A stretch of 64,000 bases of DNA, taken from the NCBI RefSeq assembly GCF_036324505.1, contig NC_086360.1:3980546-4044545 (forward strand), in the 5' to 3' direction. The position numbers and the translations under genes were made by a program. Below the pieces are notes generated by a model. The model did not search any database. It worked only from the letters and a program-made list of their open reading frames with translations, and was not told the origin of the DNA. Origin of the DNA: Eleginops maclovinus. Lineage: Eukaryota > Chordata > Actinopteri > Perciformes > Eleginopidae. Of this stretch, positions 60,061-64,000 are shown piece by piece (position 1 is the first letter of the stretch; each line of letters begins with the position of its first letter).

Positions 60061-63000
60061 ATCTCACGATTTATTTTTAATTCAGAAAATAATAAATAAC
60101 TAATAATAATACATTAATAGATTTTAATCAAATTCATTAAAAAAATAACATGTGAAAATAACGTTTAGTTTTAATAGTTACTAAAGCGTTTATTTTAATT
60201 TAAATAAAACAAATAGAGGTGTGATATCTCGTTTCTTTGTAAATAAAGAAGTTAAATTGGACTTAACTATAACACTATTATTGGAGTAATATCATATTAG
60301 ACGAAAAATAGGTTATGAAAATTTTAAACATTTGTGTTTCCATAATATATAAAAAGATACAACTGTATAAAACAGTAATGGATTGTTATATGAAATAAAA
60401 TAAAATATATATAAATACAAATAAATTGAAACGGAAAATGGTGTTATTTTTACATTAAAGCTTTGTTCAATAAAAAATATTTTATATTTAAGAAATATTT
60501 TTATAATATTTGACATTGAAAATGTCCCTATTGTCTGAGTATATATACATCTATTTATAACTCATATTTTACCCTTGTTCAGCTTTCCTTACACTGTTTT
60601 TAGCTGTATTTCCATTTCTGTACATTACACTGAGAGTAAAACCTTAGGTCAAATGTGTTTCATGTGTTGAGTTGTGTTGTCATTAAAACAGATTCTGATT
60701 CCGGTAAATTCTAATGAAATTCAGTGACACTTTACACTCTGATTCACATTTTTCTGCCCCCAACATGACCCTGAGTATTTTGTGCATTTTAATAACAAGG
60801 TTTTCAATTCAACAAAACCATTCTGTTTTATTGAAGTTTATTAAATGATTACATGAAGCTGCGGACTGGATTCATCCCAGCAAACAAGCCGCACAGGTTT
60901 GGGCTCTACAGTTATTGATAATTTCCAGGGTCGTTGCTATAGTGTAGAAACAAAATGCTCGGAGAGGAACACTGTTGTTTCCTGCTCCAACAGATCAGAA
61001 ATAAAATTTAGAAATCAATAAAAAAAACATAGAAATCAATCACCAGACACAGCAATATTTAATAATGAAATACAACTATCAGCACAGAGAACATGTTTAC
61101 ATTTGCAAAAAAATTAAAAGAGAAAACCTATAAAATCATTTATTATAATAAAAAGAGGTGATGAGATTCTGTGTGGTGGCGTCAGTGCTTACTAGGAGAT
61201 TGGGTGACAACCTTTTGAACAATCATATTGTGACGCTTTACCTGCTGGTTTTCATTTTACAGGTGTTCAAATAACCTTTCTTTGAAACTTTTTACCCTGA
61301 GTTCTGCCTCTCAGGCTGCATACATATTCCCAACAGACCCACTCTCCAATCTCACAGATTTTGATGTGCATTCCCCTTAAGTGAGTGAGGGCTCAGTTGT
61401 CTCACTTTCAAATCATCAAATCATTGATTATAAGCCTTTCTAAGAGTCCAAATATCTCCACATTTTCCTGAGGGTTTAACCCATAGTTCATAGCAAAATT
61501 GGTGCCGTAAAAAATGTGGCTGTCCTGCCTGCAAAAAAATATACCAAAAACAAACATGGATGGCACAGAGAAGGAAAACCTCAAGTATAACCTTGAAACA
61601 TGTGACTGAATAAACCTATTTTCTTTTATGCTGAAATCTTTATTATTGATCAAATATTTCTAATTGCAAATGACACGATATACTAGGCCTATTATTGTTT
61701 ATAGTTTGTAAAGTAATGTAGCTTTTCCCACTCTGCGAGACAAAAGTCTGGATGATTTTAAGGTTCGATCTCTGTCTTTGTTTTATTTTTTTCAAACAAA
61801 CCGCATGTGCAGACTCAAACCTTTAATGTGTTCGCTGGTTTCTTACTATTGAAGACTTAAAAAACACTGACAGCTATACAGTATAATTTACTGCAGGTGA
61901 TAGCAAATGTTACTTAAGCTGCCAGTGGTGGCTTCACTTAAACCTGGGCTACAAATGTTTACCTCCATCCATAGACAGTATAATTCATGAATATTTTAAT
62001 GTGAATACTGTCTGAATACTGTTTAAAATGGCACATAAATGACACTAGATCAGAGGTTCATCAGAGCTTTGATGACATGACATTGCTGTACTTTATATTA
62101 TTTTATATTAATATAAAAAAAGAAAGAAACCTTTATATTCTTGTCCATAAGACACTATGGAATTAATGTAATGGAAGCTCCATGGGAACACTTGTTTTAT
62201 TTGGTTATTATTAAAAGTGTGACTGTTAGTCGAACAAACAAGACAGTTCATGATGATTAGATAGAATCCGGGTAAAACCTTTGTTAAATATTATCTTACA
62301 CTTTATTGACATAACAATTGATAGATAATTGATGATTGACAGAAGAAATACAGAGATATATTGATAATTGTAATTGTTGCAGCCCTGAAAGTAAATTCAG
62401 AGTAACTATAGCAAATTCAATATAGTAATAACACATTGAGGGTTTAAATAATGCATTTGATAGTGGATTGATACACATTTGTTACTCTAGTAGTCAGCCA
62501 GTGCAATAGTGAGCAAAACTGATGACTTTATAACAGTTGTGTTGTTTTTTACAAAAATGGGGATCTTTGGTACAAAGCAGTAAGGTATTTAAGCTTTGAT
62601 ACTCTCACAATACTAAGGAAAATACATTCAGTTTTGGTTTGAGTCTGAACACGAAATGTGTTGTTTTTAATAAACAACTAGAACCGATTTAGCTTTGGAG
62701 GAACCAGTGAGCGGGAGCATTTTACTGACGGTAACTTGATGCTCTTGTGAGCTTTAACCTCAGCTGCTCTCGTGTCTCTAAATAACTCCAGTCCGAACAG
62801 TTTGTCCTCAAGACTTTTCTCTTTCCTTTAGAAAAACAATTGGCAAGCTTTTTGATAATCGATGAATGTTGTCTCAAATATGGAGATTTCCTCATTTCTC
62901 TGTTTTATTGCATATGAAACTGAAAATATGTGGGGTTTGGACTCACAAACCCATTTAACCCATTTAACCATTTAACCCATTTACTTGGACTTTAAGAAAC

Positions 63001-64000
63001 TGGAATGGATATTTTTTAGTATTTTGGGTATATGACAGATCAAACAATGAATCGATTTATCTAGAAATAAATATCCAGATCAATCGATAATTCACAGAAT
63101 CTTTAGTGGCCTTGATTATATTTATTTATTTTTTTGGCATGAAAACATTTAAATGGCACAGTATTAGCCCTATACTTTTGCGCTTGTTCACAATGATTTC
63201 TGTGCAAAGACACTCGACAGCAAATTAAAATAGAATAAAGCAGATAGTTACAACATGTTCTCCTCACACAGTGCATCCAGGTTCATTTACTGGCTGTTCA
63301 CAGCAGATGAAGCCAGTCAGTCATTTGGTTACCTGTTGGTGTATCAATCCCTGGTTTGAATAAAATGGACGAACCCTCCGGCGTTGTGTGGCTGTCATGC
63401 GGGCCGCCCAGCGTTCACACAACCACAGAGAAACTCCATGTTTTTAAATGTTCAGTCTGCAGTCAGCCATTCTGAGTCTGACGTTGGTGTTAAACAGGGC
63501 GGGGACGGGACATCTGGACTCTTTCAGGACTTTATAGCAGGTGTTCCAGTGGTGAGCTGTGAGTTCAGGTCCACCTTTAACACACGTCAACACTCATCTA
63601 TAATCTGTGATGCTCCTGCCCTATAATACCAGCCATTGTTGTAAGACTGCATTCCAACAGCAGACACGTTTTCCTTATGATTGTCTGCATTTTAGTGTCA
63701 CTTGTAACTTTCCCCACCCTTCTGTCAGTTTGGAATATATTAAATTAAACATCCTCTTCAGTGTGGATAAAGAACATCACAGATATCAGATTGTACAGTG
63801 TTGAGGTCTTTATGGGGCGATTTACTTAAACTAAACTTGGTGAGCGTACATTACCTGCAGGATGTCACACATATCCAAATCAGAGGAAGTCAAACCCGGA
63901 GGAGCTCTGCATCCAGAAGATGTTGCATATTGGAATTTTTTACAATTCTGGAGAGACAGAGCACCAGGCAGACAAGGTGATGGAGACCAAGCGCACCCAC
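60061..64000. other. upstream intergenic sequence, no gene recognised
   Basis: Mostly AT-rich. A LINE-tail-like motif (CATTAAAACAGATTCTGATT) lies near 60680. GC content rises after 63360. An open frame on plus from 63922 to the window end (MLHIGIFYNSGETEHQADKV, continuing) could be an exon of the next gene but matches nothing I know. In human the next genes are TMED4 and DDX56; I see no trace of either. Confidence 0.5.

Noticed and set aside
63922..64000. Open plus-strand frame running off the right edge
   Set aside because: 27 codons, no recognised similarity; too short to call an exon.

Overview
This window is vertebrate nuclear DNA, almost certainly from a teleost (ray-finned) fish. Genes are split by GT-AG introns. 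Introns and spacers are rich in CA/GT microsatellites, hAT, Tc1/mariner and PIF-Harbinger transposons and MITEs, and a relic of a fish-type CARD-NLR gene is present. Two host genes are recognisable, both read on the minus strand: ogdh (right, upstream) and zmiz2 (left, downstream). From memory, human chromosome 7p13 has the same OGDH-ZMIZ2 tandem order, so the synteny looks ancient.

Layout, left to right. 1-7.4 kb: the 5' part of zmiz2, with four coding exons (178 residues from the start codon), a ~5 kb first intron and a 5'UTR exon with a CpG-rich promoter; the rest of the gene lies left of the window. 7.5-21.7 kb: spacer, holding a (GA)n tract, a LINE-like 3' tail, an LTR-like proline-rich repeat (9.8-11.8 kb), a broken NLR pseudogene with CARD and LRR pieces but no NACHT domain (12.5-14.3 kb), and a complete-looking PIF-Harbinger transposon (14439-18035) with convergent Myb-like and HARBI1-like genes, 3-bp target duplications and a duplicated right end. 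21.8-60 kb: the complete ogdh gene. 60-64 kb: AT-rich upstream sequence with no recognised gene.

The ogdh exons were joined by hand. The 22-exon coding chain keeps frame throughout and gives 1023 residues, the length I count for human OGDH. Residues aligned with the human thiamine diphosphate/Mg2+ ligands (R313, D412, N445, I447, Q677) are all present. A pair of alternative exons (49747-49849 and 50261-50354) has the same phase; they swap the calcium-binding loop, one with H144/D157/D159 and the other with Asn at 157. OGDH is the E1 subunit of the mitochondrial 2-oxoglutarate dehydrogenase complex; ZMIZ2 is a nuclear PIAS-like transcriptional co-regulator. Nothing visible suggests a shared pathway; they are simply neighbours.

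The ogdh introns are heavily invaded. Three copies of a fish repeat carrying 32/33-bp tandem arrays lie in them in alternating orientation, so the arrays in the pre-mRNA are complementary and flank blocks of exons. One hAT element sits 15 bp from a 5' splice site, and CA-repeat tracts begin within a few bases of two consecutive 5' splice sites. No CRISPR array, operon or other prokaryotic feature is present, and I saw no tRNA or rRNA gene.
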